This document shows, piece by piece, positions 16,211 through 26,090 of a DNA stretch of 32,077 nt. The notes beneath the pieces were generated by a model. The model saw nothing but the letters and a program-made list of their open reading frames with translations. It did no database searches and was not told where the DNA came from. Position numbers and translations under genes: made by a program. The stretch is from NCBI GenBank assembly GCA_945932315.1, contig CAMEPU010000005.1:1-32077 (forward strand), read 5' to 3'. The number at the start of each line of letters is the position of its first letter. The stretch's first letter is position 1. Origin of the DNA: an uncultured Clostridia bacterium. Lineage in GTDB: Bacteria; Bacillota; Clostridia; Oscillospirales; Butyricicoccaceae.

Positions 16211-16255
16211 TCAAAAGATATTGCCGTGACAGACGAATAAGATTTTTGTCATCAT
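16211..16255 (-). pseudogene. LMW-PTP 5' stump, copy B (cut in the P-loop)
   Basis: - strand ATGATG starts read MMTKILFVCHGNIF then stop. MTKILFVCHGNI is the exact start of an LMW phosphatase including the first five P-loop residues; family sequence ends after the ATATCT shared with the intact gene. TTTGAGGAAG lies upstream as a ribosome binding site. The nucleotide run CACGGCAATATCT is identical to the intact copy, while codons before it differ by many silent changes, so this is a diverged relative and not a recent duplication. Confidence 0.8.
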
Positions 16256-16277
16256 TTTTCTTCCTCAAATATACCAA

Positions 16278-16593
16278 TTTATATAAATCTATGCCTGATT
16301 ATGCGCGGCAGACGAACATTCGCCTGTGGCAGAGAACCGCTCCCCAGCATCTTGTTTTGAGCATCATTGCGGGTGTGCCGCAACGATAAAGCCGGACGGT
16401 CTGTATGTTGATATGAGGTTCACCTCGATTTCTTCGTTGTTTTCCCCTCTATAATTGATGAGCATAAGAAGGGGCGATTTTTCCAACTTCTCTTAAAATT
16501 TTGGAATTTTATAAAAATGTCTGTTCCCGTCGGATTCCTTCTAATTATAACGAGAATTTGCGAATCAGTCTATTGTGTTTAAACACCAAACAA
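16278..16593. other. Intergenic stretch without a recognised gene
   Basis: About 320 nt of AT-richer DNA between the phosphatase stump and the repeats before the ATPase gene. I see no credible ORF, RNA gene or terminator. CTATAATTG near 16450 could be a stray -10. It looks like element end sequence. Confidence 0.4.
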
Positions 16594-16718
16594 AATAAAA
16601 ATGTGATTGCTGACCATTAAAACCGGTATAATTTTGTGATTCATGGTTGTATTTTATGAGTTTTGTACATATAATAAAAGTGTGATCAAACAACACGAAA
16701 ACTCCAATAAAAGTGTGA
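16594..16718 (+). promoter_or_regulatory. Promoter with three AATAAAARTGTGA repeats before the DUF4143 ATPase
   Basis: TTGTAT (16647-16652), 17-nt spacer and perfect TATAAT (16670-16675) form the promoter. The 13-mer AATAAAARTGTGA occurs at 16594-16606, 16673-16685 (overlapping the -10) and 16706-16718 (near the ribosome binding site). The last two are 33 bp apart, about three helical turns. A repressor covering the -10 and the early transcript is a plausible reading. Confidence 0.55.
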
Positions 16719-16729
16719 GGAGCGAAGCT

Positions 16730-18094
16730 ATGGAACGATTTATTCTGAAAAAGCTGCTCGACTGGAAGAATTCTCCCTATCGAAAGCCTTTGATCCTGAA
16801 AGGCGTGCGTCAGGTGGGTAAGACCTGGGTTTTGAAAGAGTTTGGCAAGCGTTACTATGAAAATACTGCTTACTTTAACTTCGATGAAAACGAGGAATAC
16901 AAACAGTTTTTCGAGACGACGAAGGACGTTGACCGCATCCTGCAGAATCTGATGCTGGCAAGTGGTCAGAAGATCGTGCCGGAAAAGACCCTCATCATTT
17001 TTGACGAGGTGCAGGATTGCCCCAAGGTCATCAATTCCATGAAGTATTTCTGCGAGAACGCGCCGCAGTATCATATCGCCTGTGCCGGTTCACTGTTGGG
17101 CATTGCACTGGCAAAGCCATCTTCTTTCCCTGTAGGTAAAGTCAATTTCATGCAAATCGATCCCATGACCTTCTCGGAATTCCTGATTGCAAATGGCGAT
17201 GAAAATCTTTCCAAATATCTGAAAAGCGTGGATACGATCGAGCCGGTCCCCGATGCGTTCTTTAATCCTCTGTATGAGAAATTGAAGATGTACTATGTCA
17301 CCGGCGGTATGCCTGAATCTGTGCTGATGTGGACAGAGGCTCGTGATGTTGCTGCCATGCAGGAAGCCTTGTCCGGCATCATCGGAGCCTACGAGCGCGA
17401 CTTTGCTAAGCATCCCAACATCAGCGAGTTCCCGAAGATCTCGATGATCTGGAAATCCATTCCCTCTCAGCTGGCCAGAGAGAACAAAAAATTCATCTAC
17501 AAGGTTGTCAAAGAAGGAGCAAGAGCCCGCGAATACGAGGACGCTCTGCAATGGCTGGTCGATGCCAGGCTGGTGCATAAGATTTACCGCAGCACTGCTC
17601 CCGGCCTGCCGGTGGCTGCATATGATGACCTGTCCGCATTTAAGATTTATCTGGTGGATGTTGGACTGCTTCGCCGTTTGGCACAGTTGGCCCCTACGGC
17701 TTTCGGGGAAGGCAACCGCCTGTTTACCGAATTCAAGGGCGCATTGTCCGAAAATTTTGTGCTGCAGTCCCTGGTAACACAGTTCGAAGTGGTTCCCCGC
17801 TACTGGACACAGAGCAATCCTCCCTATGAGGTGGATTTCCTGATTCAGCGCGAGAATGACATTTTCCCGGTGGAGGTCAAATCCGAAACCAACACCACCA
17901 GCAAGAGCCTTAAGAAATTCAAGGAGCTGTTCCCGGATCAGGTCAAGCTCCGTGTGCGCTTCTCGCTGGATAATTTGAAGCTGGATGATGATGTACTGAA
18001 CATTCCGCTGTTTATGGCAGATGAGGCAGATAGACTGATTGGCTTGGCATTGAAAGCAAGAAAAATAGCGCAGCCGGACAAGGAGGAACTATGA
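16730..18094 (+). CDS. AAA ATPase with DUF4143 (AAA_14) C-terminal domain
   Basis: 454 aa from ATG 16730, chosen because GAGGAG lies 8 nt upstream; the ORF track begins 29 codons earlier in the promoter. The N-terminal AAA_14 domain has Walker A GVRQVGKTW (~residues 25-33), Walker B TLIIFDEVQDCP (~90) and sensor region CAGSLLGIAL. The C-terminal DUF4143 domain has ALSENFVLQSL and, near residue 385, YEVDFLI...IFPVEVKSE, the E/D-...-EVK pattern of a PD-(D/E)xK nuclease-like fold. Such stand-alone ATPases are frequent in accessory DNA and their role is not settled. It overlaps a phosphoribosylglycohydrolase-type stump by 4 nt (ATGA). Confidence 0.9.
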   Translation: MERFILKKLLDWKNSPYRKPLILKGVRQVGKTWVLKEFGKRYYENTAYFNFDENEEYKQFFETTKDVDRILQNLMLASGQKIVPEKTLIIFDEVQDCPKVINSMKYFCENAPQYHIACAGSLLGIALAKPSSFPVGKVNFMQIDPMTFSEFLIANGDENLSKYLKSVDTIEPVPDAFFNPLYEKLKMYYVTGGMPESVLMWTEARDVAAMQEALSGIIGAYERDFAKHPNISEFPKISMIWKSIPSQLARENKKFIYKVVKEGARAREYEDALQWLVDARLVHKIYRSTAPGLPVAAYDDLSAFKIYLVDVGLLRRLAQLAPTAFGEGNRLFTEFKGALSENFVLQSLVTQFEVVPRYWTQSNPPYEVDFLIQRENDIFPVEVKSETNTTSKSLKKFKELFPDQVKLRVRFSLDNLKLDDDVLNIPLFMADEADRLIGLALKARKIAQPDKEEL

Positions 18095-18129
18095 TTGGAG
18101 CAATTATTGGCGACATCGCCGGTTGGTGA
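18091..18129 (+). pseudogene. ADP-ribosylglycohydrolase 5' stump
   Basis: After GGAGGAACT, ATG at 18091 opens MIGAIIGDIAGW then stop. MIGAIIGDIAG is the characteristic start of the DraG-like ADP-ribosylglycohydrolase family, whose members run to ~250-300 aa. Similarity ends after 11 codons. The start overlaps the ATPase stop (ATGA), so an ATPase-glycohydrolase operon was once coupled here and has been cut by recombination. Confidence 0.75.
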
Positions 18130-18253
18130 TTCGTTTTTTTCGTGTTATTTGTGCCTTTTATGACAAAGTTCATCATAGACCGGCTTTTGTGTCGTAAAAT
18201 CAGGTGGTCAAAATCGAAAAATATTGATGCATCAAGGGATTGCGGGCTCAGGT

Positions 18254-18292
18254 TTATACCGTGCCGTGACACACAAAGAGTATTTTTATCAT
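18254..18292 (-). pseudogene. LMW-PTP 5' stump, copy C (cut in the P-loop)
   Basis: - strand ATG reads MIKILFVCHGTV then stop. Phosphatase sequence ends after CACGGCA, inside the same P-loop codons at which copy B ends. It has its own good promoter (18362-18390), so it is probably the original chromosomal 5' end, displaced when elements integrated. The 124 bp between it and the ADP-ribosylglycohydrolase stump contain no recognisable gene. Confidence 0.8.
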
Positions 18293-18361
18293 CCGTTTCA
18301 GGCTCCTCATCCTGCGACTGCTCCTTTTTTCCTGCGAAGCATGCGGTTTTCCATTATTTTT

Positions 18362-18390
18362 ATTATAAAGTTTCCCTTCCAAACCTTCAA
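18362..18390 (-). promoter_or_regulatory. Orphan promoter of the displaced phosphatase start
   Basis: - strand TTGAAG, 17-nt spacer, perfect TATAAT, about 65-70 nt upstream of stump C. It now drives only a 12-codon ORF and the scar behind it. Confidence 0.65.
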
Positions 18391-18406
18391 TATCAATCTC
18401 TTCCGG

Positions 18407-18435
18407 TAGACAATACGGAAGTTCAATGATAAAAT
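18407..18435 (+). promoter_or_regulatory. Promoter of the nitrite/sulfite reductase gene
   Basis: TAGACA, 17-nt spacer, TAAAAT (each 5 of 6), about 30 nt before the GGGAGG ribosome binding site. It is back to back with the orphan - strand promoter. Confidence 0.65.
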
Positions 18436-18471
18436 TATTCATGTAGATCATTCAAAGGGAGGGCATGATTG

Positions 18472-20019
18472 ATGAACAAGATCAGTACGGATTCCTGGAA
18501 GCAGGAACTTCCGATGTTTCGGGAAAAAACAGAAGCATTTTATGCCGGAGAGCTCGATAAAAACGCCTATAAGGGATTTTCCGGCAAGTTCGGCAGCTAT
18601 GCGCAGAAGGGCGGAACGGCGCATATGCTGCGCCTGCGCATGACGGCCGGCCGGCTGACGAAGGAGAAAATGGCCTTTGTGGCGGACGCGGTTCGGAATC
18701 ACGGGGTCGATCTGCTTCACTTTACCACCTGCCAGACCGTCCAGCTGCATAACCTGAAGAAGGATTCGGTCTATGACATTATGGAGCATGCCCTCGACAG
18801 CGGCATTGTCACGATGGGCGGAGGCGGAGACTTCCCGCGCAATGTGATGTGCTCCCCGCTCTCCGGCGTGGAAAAGGGAGAGTACTTTGACGTGCTGCCG
18901 TACGCCGAAGCGATGGCCGAATACGCGATGCATTTCATCAACGCGGAGAAAATGCCGAGAAAGCTGAAGATCGGTTTTTCCAGCTCTCCGTCCAATATTA
19001 CGCATGTCACCTACCGGGATCTGGGCTTTGCCGCGAGGGAGGACGGCACCTTTGACGTCTACTGCGCGGGCGGCCTCGGCAACAACCCGAAATTCGGCGT
19101 GAAGGTCGCGGAAGCGGTCAACCCCGATCAGATCCTGTTCTACGCAAAGGCGATGTGGCTCACGTTCCGCGCCTACGGCAATTATGAGAACCGCGGCAAG
19201 GCGCGCACCCGCTACATGGTTGAAGCGCTGGGCGGCGCCGAAAACTACAAGAAGGCCTATCTGGAAAAGCTGCAGGAAGTGCTGGACTCGGGCGAAGACC
19301 TGACGCTTCATCTGAGCGTTCCGGAGATCACCAAGCGGGGCGACGGCTCGACCGCTTCCGGGCCGCGCGTGATCGCGCAGAAGCAGGAGGGCCTGTATGC
19401 GGTAAAGTGGCATCCCATCGGCGGCTCTCCGGTCCCCGCGGATTTCTGCGCGCTGTATGACGTCATCAAGGACATGGACGCGGTCGAACTGCGCCTCGAC
19501 CCGAATGAGTTCGTATACGTGATCAACTTGACGGGCGCGGAGGCCGAAAAGGTTCTGGAAGCGACGAAAAACGGCGCGGAATCCCTGTTTGAGGAGTCCG
19601 TCAGCTGCATCGGCGCGTCCATCTGCCAGCAGGGCGTGCGGGATTCGCAGGCGCTCCTGCGGGCGTGCGTCCATGCGGTGCGCGAGGCCGGGCTCCCGTG
19701 CGGCGCGCTGCCCCTCATCCATATTTCGGGCTGTCCGTCCTCCTGCGGCACCCATCAGACCGGCGCGCTGGGCTTCCGGGGCGGCGTGAAGATGATCGAC
19801 AAGGTGGCGCACCCCGCATTCGTTCTGTATGTGAACGGATGCAGCCTGCAGGGTCAGGAGACCATGGGCCGCGAGGCCGGCACCATGCTGGAGGCCGACA
19901 TCCCCGCGTTCCTCGTCGCGCTGGGAACGGCCGTGGCCGAAAGCGGCCTGTCCTTTGAAGAATGGAACGCGAAGGACCCGTCGGCCATCGACCGGATCGC
20001 AGCCCCGTACCTGAAGTGA
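18472..20019 (+). CDS. Siroheme/4Fe-4S nitrite or sulfite reductase
   Basis: 515 aa. It has the two-fold ferredoxin-like plus catalytic layout of NirA/sulfite reductases. Substrate/siroheme residues are seen in LHFTTCQTVQLHNL (~80-90). The Cys pairs that bind the coupled 4Fe-4S/siroheme are CIGASIC (C-X5-C, ~380) and GCPSSC (C-X3-C, ~425). It would reduce sulfite to sulfide or nitrite to ammonia in the cytosol, using ferredoxin or a partner reductase not seen here. ATG 18472 is preferred, 8-9 nt after GGGAGGG; TTG 18469 in the track is less likely. GC content is like the core genes, unlike the preceding scar. Substrate choice cannot be read from the sequence. Confidence 0.9.
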   Translation: MNKISTDSWKQELPMFREKTEAFYAGELDKNAYKGFSGKFGSYAQKGGTAHMLRLRMTAGRLTKEKMAFVADAVRNHGVDLLHFTTCQTVQLHNLKKDSVYDIMEHALDSGIVTMGGGGDFPRNVMCSPLSGVEKGEYFDVLPYAEAMAEYAMHFINAEKMPRKLKIGFSSSPSNITHVTYRDLGFAAREDGTFDVYCAGGLGNNPKFGVKVAEAVNPDQILFYAKAMWLTFRAYGNYENRGKARTRYMVEALGGAENYKKAYLEKLQEVLDSGEDLTLHLSVPEITKRGDGSTASGPRVIAQKQEGLYAVKWHPIGGSPVPADFCALYDVIKDMDAVELRLDPNEFVYVINLTGAEAEKVLEATKNGAESLFEESVSCIGASICQQGVRDSQALLRACVHAVREAGLPCGALPLIHISGCPSSCGTHQTGALGFRGGVKMIDKVAHPAFVLYVNGCSLQGQETMGREAGTMLEADIPAFLVALGTAVAESGLSFEEWNAKDPSAIDRIAAPYLK

Positions 20020-20057
20020 GCGGCCGTCCGCCGGAAAAAATTTGGGAAAGAAAGCGG

Positions 20058-20086
20058 TTGACAAACCGGGAGAAACGTTTTATACT
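20058..20086 (+). promoter_or_regulatory. Promoter of the trp operon
   Basis: Consensus TTGACA, 17-nt spacer, TATACT (5 of 6). Transcription should start near 20093, just before T-box stem I. Confidence 0.85.
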
Positions 20087-20092
20087 TTATCC

Positions 20093-20378
20093 CAGTAAAC
20101 CGTTGAGGCGGAGATAACGGCGATCATGCCTATACAGAGAGTCCGTGGTGCTGAGAATCGGGCAAGAAACAAGTCGTCAAATGGACCGCTGAGGGTGCAG
20201 TCAAATGCGCGGGCTTCCGCGCAGAGTATTCTGCAACGTGAGGGCATACGTCAGTTGCCGGGGATATGTTGGTATCCTGCAAGCGCATGGTTTTTCCCAT
20301 GAATCAAGGTGGCACCGCGGATAAACGTCTTTATTCGTCCTTGACAGAAGCAATTCTTCTGTCAAGGGCGTTTTTGTT
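20093..20378 (+). ncRNA. T-box leader, tRNA-Trp specific, with terminator
   Basis: Stem I distal motifs AGAGAG and GGTGCTGAGAATCGG are followed by the specifier region CAAATGGACC with TGG (Trp codon) at 20182-20184. The conserved T-box AAGGTGGCACCGCGG is at 20306-20320. A 15-bp terminator stem (20336-20350 with 20356-20370, loop CAATT) ends in TTTTTGTTT. In this class, uncharged tRNA pairs with the specifier and T-box and stabilises the antiterminator. Here uncharged tRNA-Trp would turn on trpEGDCFBA, in keeping with the genes that follow. Confidence 0.95.
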
Positions 20379-20381
20379 TGG

Positions 20382-20418
20382 AAACTCCTTTGACAGAGCA
20401 CGTCAGAGGAGTTTTTTC
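20382..20418 (+). terminator. Second terminator in the trp leader, after the T-box
   Basis: A 13-bp stem (AAACTCCTTTGAC / GTCAGAGGAGTTT, one G-U) with a 7-nt loop is followed by TTTCTTTTT, only 4 nt after the first terminator's U run and just before the trpE ribosome binding site. Its left arm can instead pair with the right arm of the T-box terminator (20358-20368 with 20387-20397). Confidence 0.75.
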
Positions 20419-20435
20419 TTTTTGGGAGGTTACAG

Positions 20436-21905
20436 ATGATGAAGATCATGCCCGCGCTGGACGAGGTCCGGGAGATCGCTGCGAGCGGCGCGTACCGGGT
20501 TCTGCCGGTCAGCTGTGAGATTTTGTCCGACTGCTGCACGCCGATCGAGGCGCTGCGCGTGCTCAAAAACGTATCGACCCACTGCTATCTGCTGGAATCG
20601 GTCGCGGAGCGGGAAAAGTGGGGCCGGTACACCTTCCTGGGCTTCGATCCCAAGCTCGAGATCACCTGCATCGACGGCACGGTCCGGGCGGGCGATATCC
20701 AGCTGAAAACCGACGATCCGTCCGCGTTTCTGCGCCAGATTCTCGCCGAATACAAGAGCCCCCGTTTCGATTACCTGCCCTCCTTCACGGGCGGTCTCGT
20801 CGGATATTTTTCGTATGATTACCTCGGTTACAGCGAACCCGCCGTACGGACCGACGTGCAGGACACCGAGGCCTTCAAGGACGTCGATCTCATGCTCTTT
20901 GACAAGGTGATCGCGTTTGACAACTTCCGCCAGAAGATCATCCTGATCGTCAATATGTCGCTCGAGGACCCGGAAACCGGCTACAACAAGGCCGTGCTCG
21001 AGCTCAAACAGCTCTGTGAGCTGCTCCGCACCGGGGAACAGAAGCAGGAGGAGCCCGGCCGCCTGCTGGGCGAGGTCACGCCGCTGTTCGACCGGGAGAC
21101 CTACTGCTCGATGGTCGAGCAGGCCAAACGCCACATCCGGGAGGGCGACATCTTCCAGATCGTCCTGTCGAACCGGCTGAGCGCTCCGTTTGAGGGCAGC
21201 CTGCTCGACACCTACCGCGTCCTGCGGACGGTCAATCCGTCGCCTTACATGTTCTATTTCTCGGGCACCGACGTCGAGGTCGCGGGCGCGTCGCCCGAAA
21301 CGCTGGTCAAGCTGGAAAACGGCGTGCTGCACACCTTCCCGCTCGCGGGCACCCGGCCGCGGGGCAAAACCGAGGCCGAGGACAGGGCGCTCGAAGCCGA
21401 GCTGCTCGCCGACGAAAAGGAGCTGGCCGAGCACAACATGCTGGTCGACCTCGGCCGCAACGACCTCGGCCGGGTGAGCAAATTCGGCTCCGTGCAGGTG
21501 GAGACTCTCCACTCGATCGAGCGCTACTCCCACGTGATGCACATCGGCTCGACCGTGCGGGGCGAGATCCGGGAGGACTGCGACGCGCTCGATGCGATCG
21601 AAGCCGTGCTCCCGGCCGGCACCCTGTCGGGCGCGCCCACGACCCGGGCCTGCCAGCTGATCGGCGCGCTCGAAAACAACAAGCGGGGCATCTACGGCGG
21701 CGCGATCGGCTACATCGACTTTACCGGGAACATGGACACCTGCATCGCCATCCGGATCGCGTACAAAAAGAACGGCAAGGTGTTCGTCCGGAGCGGCGCC
21801 GGCATCGTGGCCGACTCGGTCCCCGAAAAGGAATTTGAAGAATGCATCAACAAGGCGCGGGCGGTCGTGAGCGCCCTCGAGCTGGCCGGGGAGGCGGACT
21901 TATGA
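20436..21905 (+). CDS. trpE: Anthranilate synthase component I
   Basis: 489 aa, usual length. Converts chorismate plus ammonia/glutamine to anthranilate with TrpG. The N-terminal LLES (~52-55) belongs to the tryptophan feedback site. The chorismate-binding core holds IFQIVLSNRL, NPSPYMFYF, AGASPETLVK, LAGTRPRG, DEKELAEHNMLVDLGRNDLG and GTLSGAPTTRA. ATG 20436 follows GGGAGGT at good spacing. It overlaps trpG by 4 nt. Confidence 0.97.
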   Translation: MMKIMPALDEVREIAASGAYRVLPVSCEILSDCCTPIEALRVLKNVSTHCYLLESVAEREKWGRYTFLGFDPKLEITCIDGTVRAGDIQLKTDDPSAFLRQILAEYKSPRFDYLPSFTGGLVGYFSYDYLGYSEPAVRTDVQDTEAFKDVDLMLFDKVIAFDNFRQKIILIVNMSLEDPETGYNKAVLELKQLCELLRTGEQKQEEPGRLLGEVTPLFDRETYCSMVEQAKRHIREGDIFQIVLSNRLSAPFEGSLLDTYRVLRTVNPSPYMFYFSGTDVEVAGASPETLVKLENGVLHTFPLAGTRPRGKTEAEDRALEAELLADEKELAEHNMLVDLGRNDLGRVSKFGSVQVETLHSIERYSHVMHIGSTVRGEIREDCDALDAIEAVLPAGTLSGAPTTRACQLIGALENNKRGIYGGAIGYIDFTGNMDTCIAIRIAYKKNGKVFVRSGAGIVADSVPEKEFEECINKARAVVSALELAGEADL

Positions 21906-22492
21906 TTTTACTGATCGACAACTATGACAGCTTTTCCTATAACCTCTATCAGCTCATCGGGGAGCTCGAGCCCGATATCCGGGTCATCCGCAACGACGAG
22001 CTGACGGTCGAAGAGATCCGGGCGTTGAGGCCCGACCGCATCATCCTGTCGCCCGGCCCGGGCCGCCCCGAAAACGCGGGCGTCACGATGGAGGCCGCGC
22101 TCGAGCTGGGAAAGGAAATCCCGGTGCTCGGCGTGTGTCTCGGGCATCAGGCCATCTGCGCGGCCTTCGGCGCGACCGTGACCTACGCCAAAAGGCTCAT
22201 GCACGGCAAGCAGTCCGAGGCGCGGTTTGACCCGGCCTGCCCGCTGTTCGCGGGCTGTCCCGAGACCGCGCCCGTCGCCCGGTATCACTCCCTCGCGGCC
22301 GACGCCGCCACCCTCCCGGAGTGTCTGAAAGTCACCGCCCGCACGGAGGACGGCGAGGTGATGGCCGTGCAGCACCGCGATTACCCCATCTTCGGCGTGC
22401 AGTTCCACCCCGAATCCATCATGACGCCGGACGGCAGGACCATGTTGAAAAACTTTATCCATCTCGAAAAGGAGCAGATAGATCATGATTAA
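21902..22492 (+). CDS. trpG: Anthranilate synthase component II (glutamine amidotransferase)
   Basis: 196 aa class I amidotransferase. Catalytic Cys in GVCLGHQAI (~80) and the His-Glu pair in FGVQFHPES (~170); oxyanion loop SPGPGRP (~50). It supplies ammonia to TrpE. ATG 21902 overlaps the trpE stop (ATGA); the track start at 21842 lies inside trpE. It may also serve p-aminobenzoate synthesis, as in bacteria with one shared subunit, but nothing here shows that. Confidence 0.96.
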   Translation: MILLIDNYDSFSYNLYQLIGELEPDIRVIRNDELTVEEIRALRPDRIILSPGPGRPENAGVTMEAALELGKEIPVLGVCLGHQAICAAFGATVTYAKRLMHGKQSEARFDPACPLFAGCPETAPVARYHSLAADAATLPECLKVTARTEDGEVMAVQHRDYPIFGVQFHPESIMTPDGRTMLKNFIHLEKEQIDHD

Positions 22493-23516
22493 GGAAGCCA
22501 TTGTAAAAATTGTGAACAAGGAAGACCTCACCTACGACGAGGCCTACGCGGTCATGAACGAGATCATGAGCGGCGAGACCACCCCGACCCAGAACGCGGC
22601 TTTCCTGGCGGCGCTTTCGACCAAGAGCGCGCGGGCTGAGACCACCGACGAGATCGCGGGCTGCGCGGCCGCGATGCGCGACCACGCGGTCAGGGTCGAG
22701 ACCGATATGGATCTGTTTGAGATCGTCGGCACGGGCGGCGACGGGGCGCACAGCTTCAATATCTCCACCACCTCGGCGCTGGTGGCCGCGGCGGGCGGCG
22801 TCAAGGTGGCAAAGCACGGCAACCGCGCCGCGTCCTCGCAGTGCGGCACGGCCGACTGTCTGGAGGCGCTGGGCGTCAACATCCAGCAGAGCCCGGAACG
22901 CTGCATCGAGCTGTTAAACGAGGCCGGCATGTGCTTCTTCTTTGCGCAGAAATACCACACCTCCATGAAATACGTGGGCCCGATCCGCAAGGAACTGGGT
23001 TTCCGCACGCTGTTTAACATTCTGGGGCCGCTGACCAACCCGGGCAGCCCCAAGCTGCAGCTGCTCGGCGTCTATGACGAATATCTGGTCGAGCCGCTGG
23101 CGCAGGTGCTGATCAATCTTGGCGTGAAGCGGGGCATGGTCGTCTATGGGCAGGACAAGCTCGATGAGATCTCGACGAGCGCGCCGACCACGGTCTGCGA
23201 GTTCCAGAACGGCTGGTTCAAGTCTTATACCATCGCGCCCGAGGATTTCGGCTTTGAACGCAGCACGAAGGAAGATCTGGTCGGCGGCACGCCCGAGGAG
23301 AACGCGCGGATCACGCGGGCGATCCTGAGCGGGGAGAAGGGCGCCAAGAGAAACGCGGTGCTGATGAACGCGGGCGCGGCCCTGTACCTCGGCGGCAAGG
23401 CGGAGAGCATGAAGGAGGGCGTCCGGCTCGCGGCCGAGCTCATCGACTCGGGCAAGGCGCTTGAGACGCTCGAAAAACTGATCGAGGTCAGCAACCGCCC
23501 GGAGGTGGAGGGATGA
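22485..23516 (+). CDS. trpD: Anthranilate phosphoribosyltransferase
   Basis: 343 aa. Joins anthranilate to PRPP. Family motifs: PRPP loop [19 protein letters not shown] (~80), [15 protein letters not shown] (~107) and GPLTNP (~183). It is a separate protein, not fused to trpG. It overlaps trpG by 8 nt and trpC by 4 nt. Confidence 0.97.
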   Translation: MIKEAIVKIVNKEDLTYDEAYAVMNEIMSGETTPTQNAAFLAALSTKSARAETTDEIAGCAAAMRDHAVRVETDMDLFEIVGTGGDGAHSFNISTTSALVAAAGGVKVAKHGNRAASSQCGTADCLEALGVNIQQSPERCIELLNEAGMCFFFAQKYHTSMKYVGPIRKELGFRTLFNILGPLTNPGSPKLQLLGVYDEYLVEPLAQVLINLGVKRGMVVYGQDKLDEISTSAPTTVCEFQNGWFKSYTIAPEDFGFERSTKEDLVGGTPEENARITRAILSGEKGAKRNAVLMNAGAALYLGGKAESMKEGVRLAAELIDSGKALETLEKLIEVSNRPEVEG

Positions 23517-24295
23517 CCATCCTCGATCAGCTCGCGGCGCACGCCCGGGAGCGCACCGAACAGGCGAAACAGCGGGTGCCGCTCGAGGAACTCAAACAGC
23601 GGGCGCTCGCCCTCCCGAAAGGGGACTTTGCCTTTGAAAACGCGCTGCGAAAGCCCGGCCTGTCCTTCATCTGCGAGTGCAAAAAGGCCTCGCCCTCCAA
23701 GGGGCTAATCGCGCCCAACTTTCCGTACCTTAAGATCGCGCGGGAGTACGAAGCCGCCGGAGCCGACTGCATCTCGGTGCTGACCGAGCCCAAATGGTTC
23801 CTCGGCAGCGACAGCTATCTGCGCGAGATCGCGTCGGCCGTCTCCGTCCCTTGCCTGCGCAAGGACTTCACGGTGGACGAATACATGATCTATGAGGCAA
23901 AGCTGCTGGGCGCGTCGGCGGTGCTGCTGATCTGCTCCATCCTGTCGGAGGAGCAGATCCGGGAATATCTCGCCGTGTGCGACGCGCCCGGCCTGTCCGC
24001 GCTGGTCGAGGCGCATGATGAAGCCGAGGTGCGGATGGCGCTGCGCGCGGGCGCGCGGGTGATCGGCGTCAACAACCGCAATTTGAAGGATTTTTCGGTC
24101 GACACCGAAAACAGCCGCAGGCTGCGGGCGCTGATCCCGTCCGACGTGCTGTTCGTCTCCGAAAGCGGCGTGCGGGACGCGGCGGACGTCGAAACGCTGC
24201 GCGGGATCGGGGCCGACGCGGTGCTGATCGGGGAGGCGCTCATGCGCGCGCCCGATAAGAAAGCCGCCCTCGCGGCCCTCCGGGGTGTGTCATGA
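23513..24295 (+). CDS. trpC: Indole-3-glycerol phosphate synthase
   Basis: 260 aa TIM barrel. Motifs: [13 protein letters not shown] (~52, catalytic Lys), [31 protein letters not shown] (~110), [17 protein letters not shown] (~180) and VSESGV. Closes and decarboxylates the ring precursor. ATGA overlaps on both sides. Confidence 0.97.
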   Translation: MTILDQLAAHARERTEQAKQRVPLEELKQRALALPKGDFAFENALRKPGLSFICECKKASPSKGLIAPNFPYLKIAREYEAAGADCISVLTEPKWFLGSDSYLREIASAVSVPCLRKDFTVDEYMIYEAKLLGASAVLLICSILSEEQIREYLAVCDAPGLSALVEAHDEAEVRMALRAGARVIGVNNRNLKDFSVDTENSRRLRALIPSDVLFVSESGVRDAADVETLRGIGADAVLIGEALMRAPDKKAALAALRGVS

Positions 24296-24899
24296 CCAGG
24301 ATCAAGCTCTGCGGCCTTTCACGGCCGTGCGATATCGAAGCCGCGAACGCGCTGCAGCCGGACTACATCGGCTTCGTGTTCGCGCCCAAAAGCCGGCGGT
24401 ATGTGTCCCCCGAGACGGCCGCCGGGCTCAGAAAGCGGCTCGACCCCGCAATCCGGGCGGTCGGCGTGTTTGTGAACGAGCGCCCCGAAGCGGTCGCGGC
24501 GCTGCTGCGCGCGGGCACGATCGACATCGCCCAGCTGCACGGCGGCGAGGACGCAGCGTACATCGAACGGCTGCGCGCGCTGACCGGACAGCCGATCATG
24601 CAGGCCTTTCGGATGGAAAGCGAGCGGGATATCGCCGCCGCGCAGGCGAGCACGGCCGATTCCGTGCTGCTCGACTCGGGCGCGGGCGGCACGGGAACGG
24701 CGTTCGACTGGACGCTGCTCCGCAGCATCGGCCGCCCGTATTTTCTGGCGGGCGGGCTCAGCCCGGACAATGTGGGAAACGCGGTCCGGCTGCTCCACCC
24801 TTACGCGGTGGACGTCAGCTCGGGCATTGAGACGGACGGAAAAAAAGACCGGAATAAAATGGCGGCCTTCGTGGCCGCCGTGAGAAAGGAAGAAACGGA

Positions 24900-24903
<4 letters not shown>
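24292..24903 (+). CDS. trpF: Phosphoribosylanthranilate isomerase
   Basis: 203 aa TIM barrel. The N-terminal [11 protein letters not shown] contains the catalytic Cys and the last strands show [15 protein letters not shown] (catalytic Asp) and [10 protein letters not shown], ending DVSSGIE. Amadori isomerisation before TrpC. It overlaps trpC and trpB by 4 nt each. Confidence 0.96.

Positions 24904-26082
<1,179 letters not shown>

Positions 26083-26090
<8 letters not shown>

Noticed and set aside
20030-20057. Terminator after the reductase gene
   Set aside because: Only a 4-bp GCGG/CCGC hairpin and an A-rich tail; not enough to call. Readthrough into the trp leader is possible.
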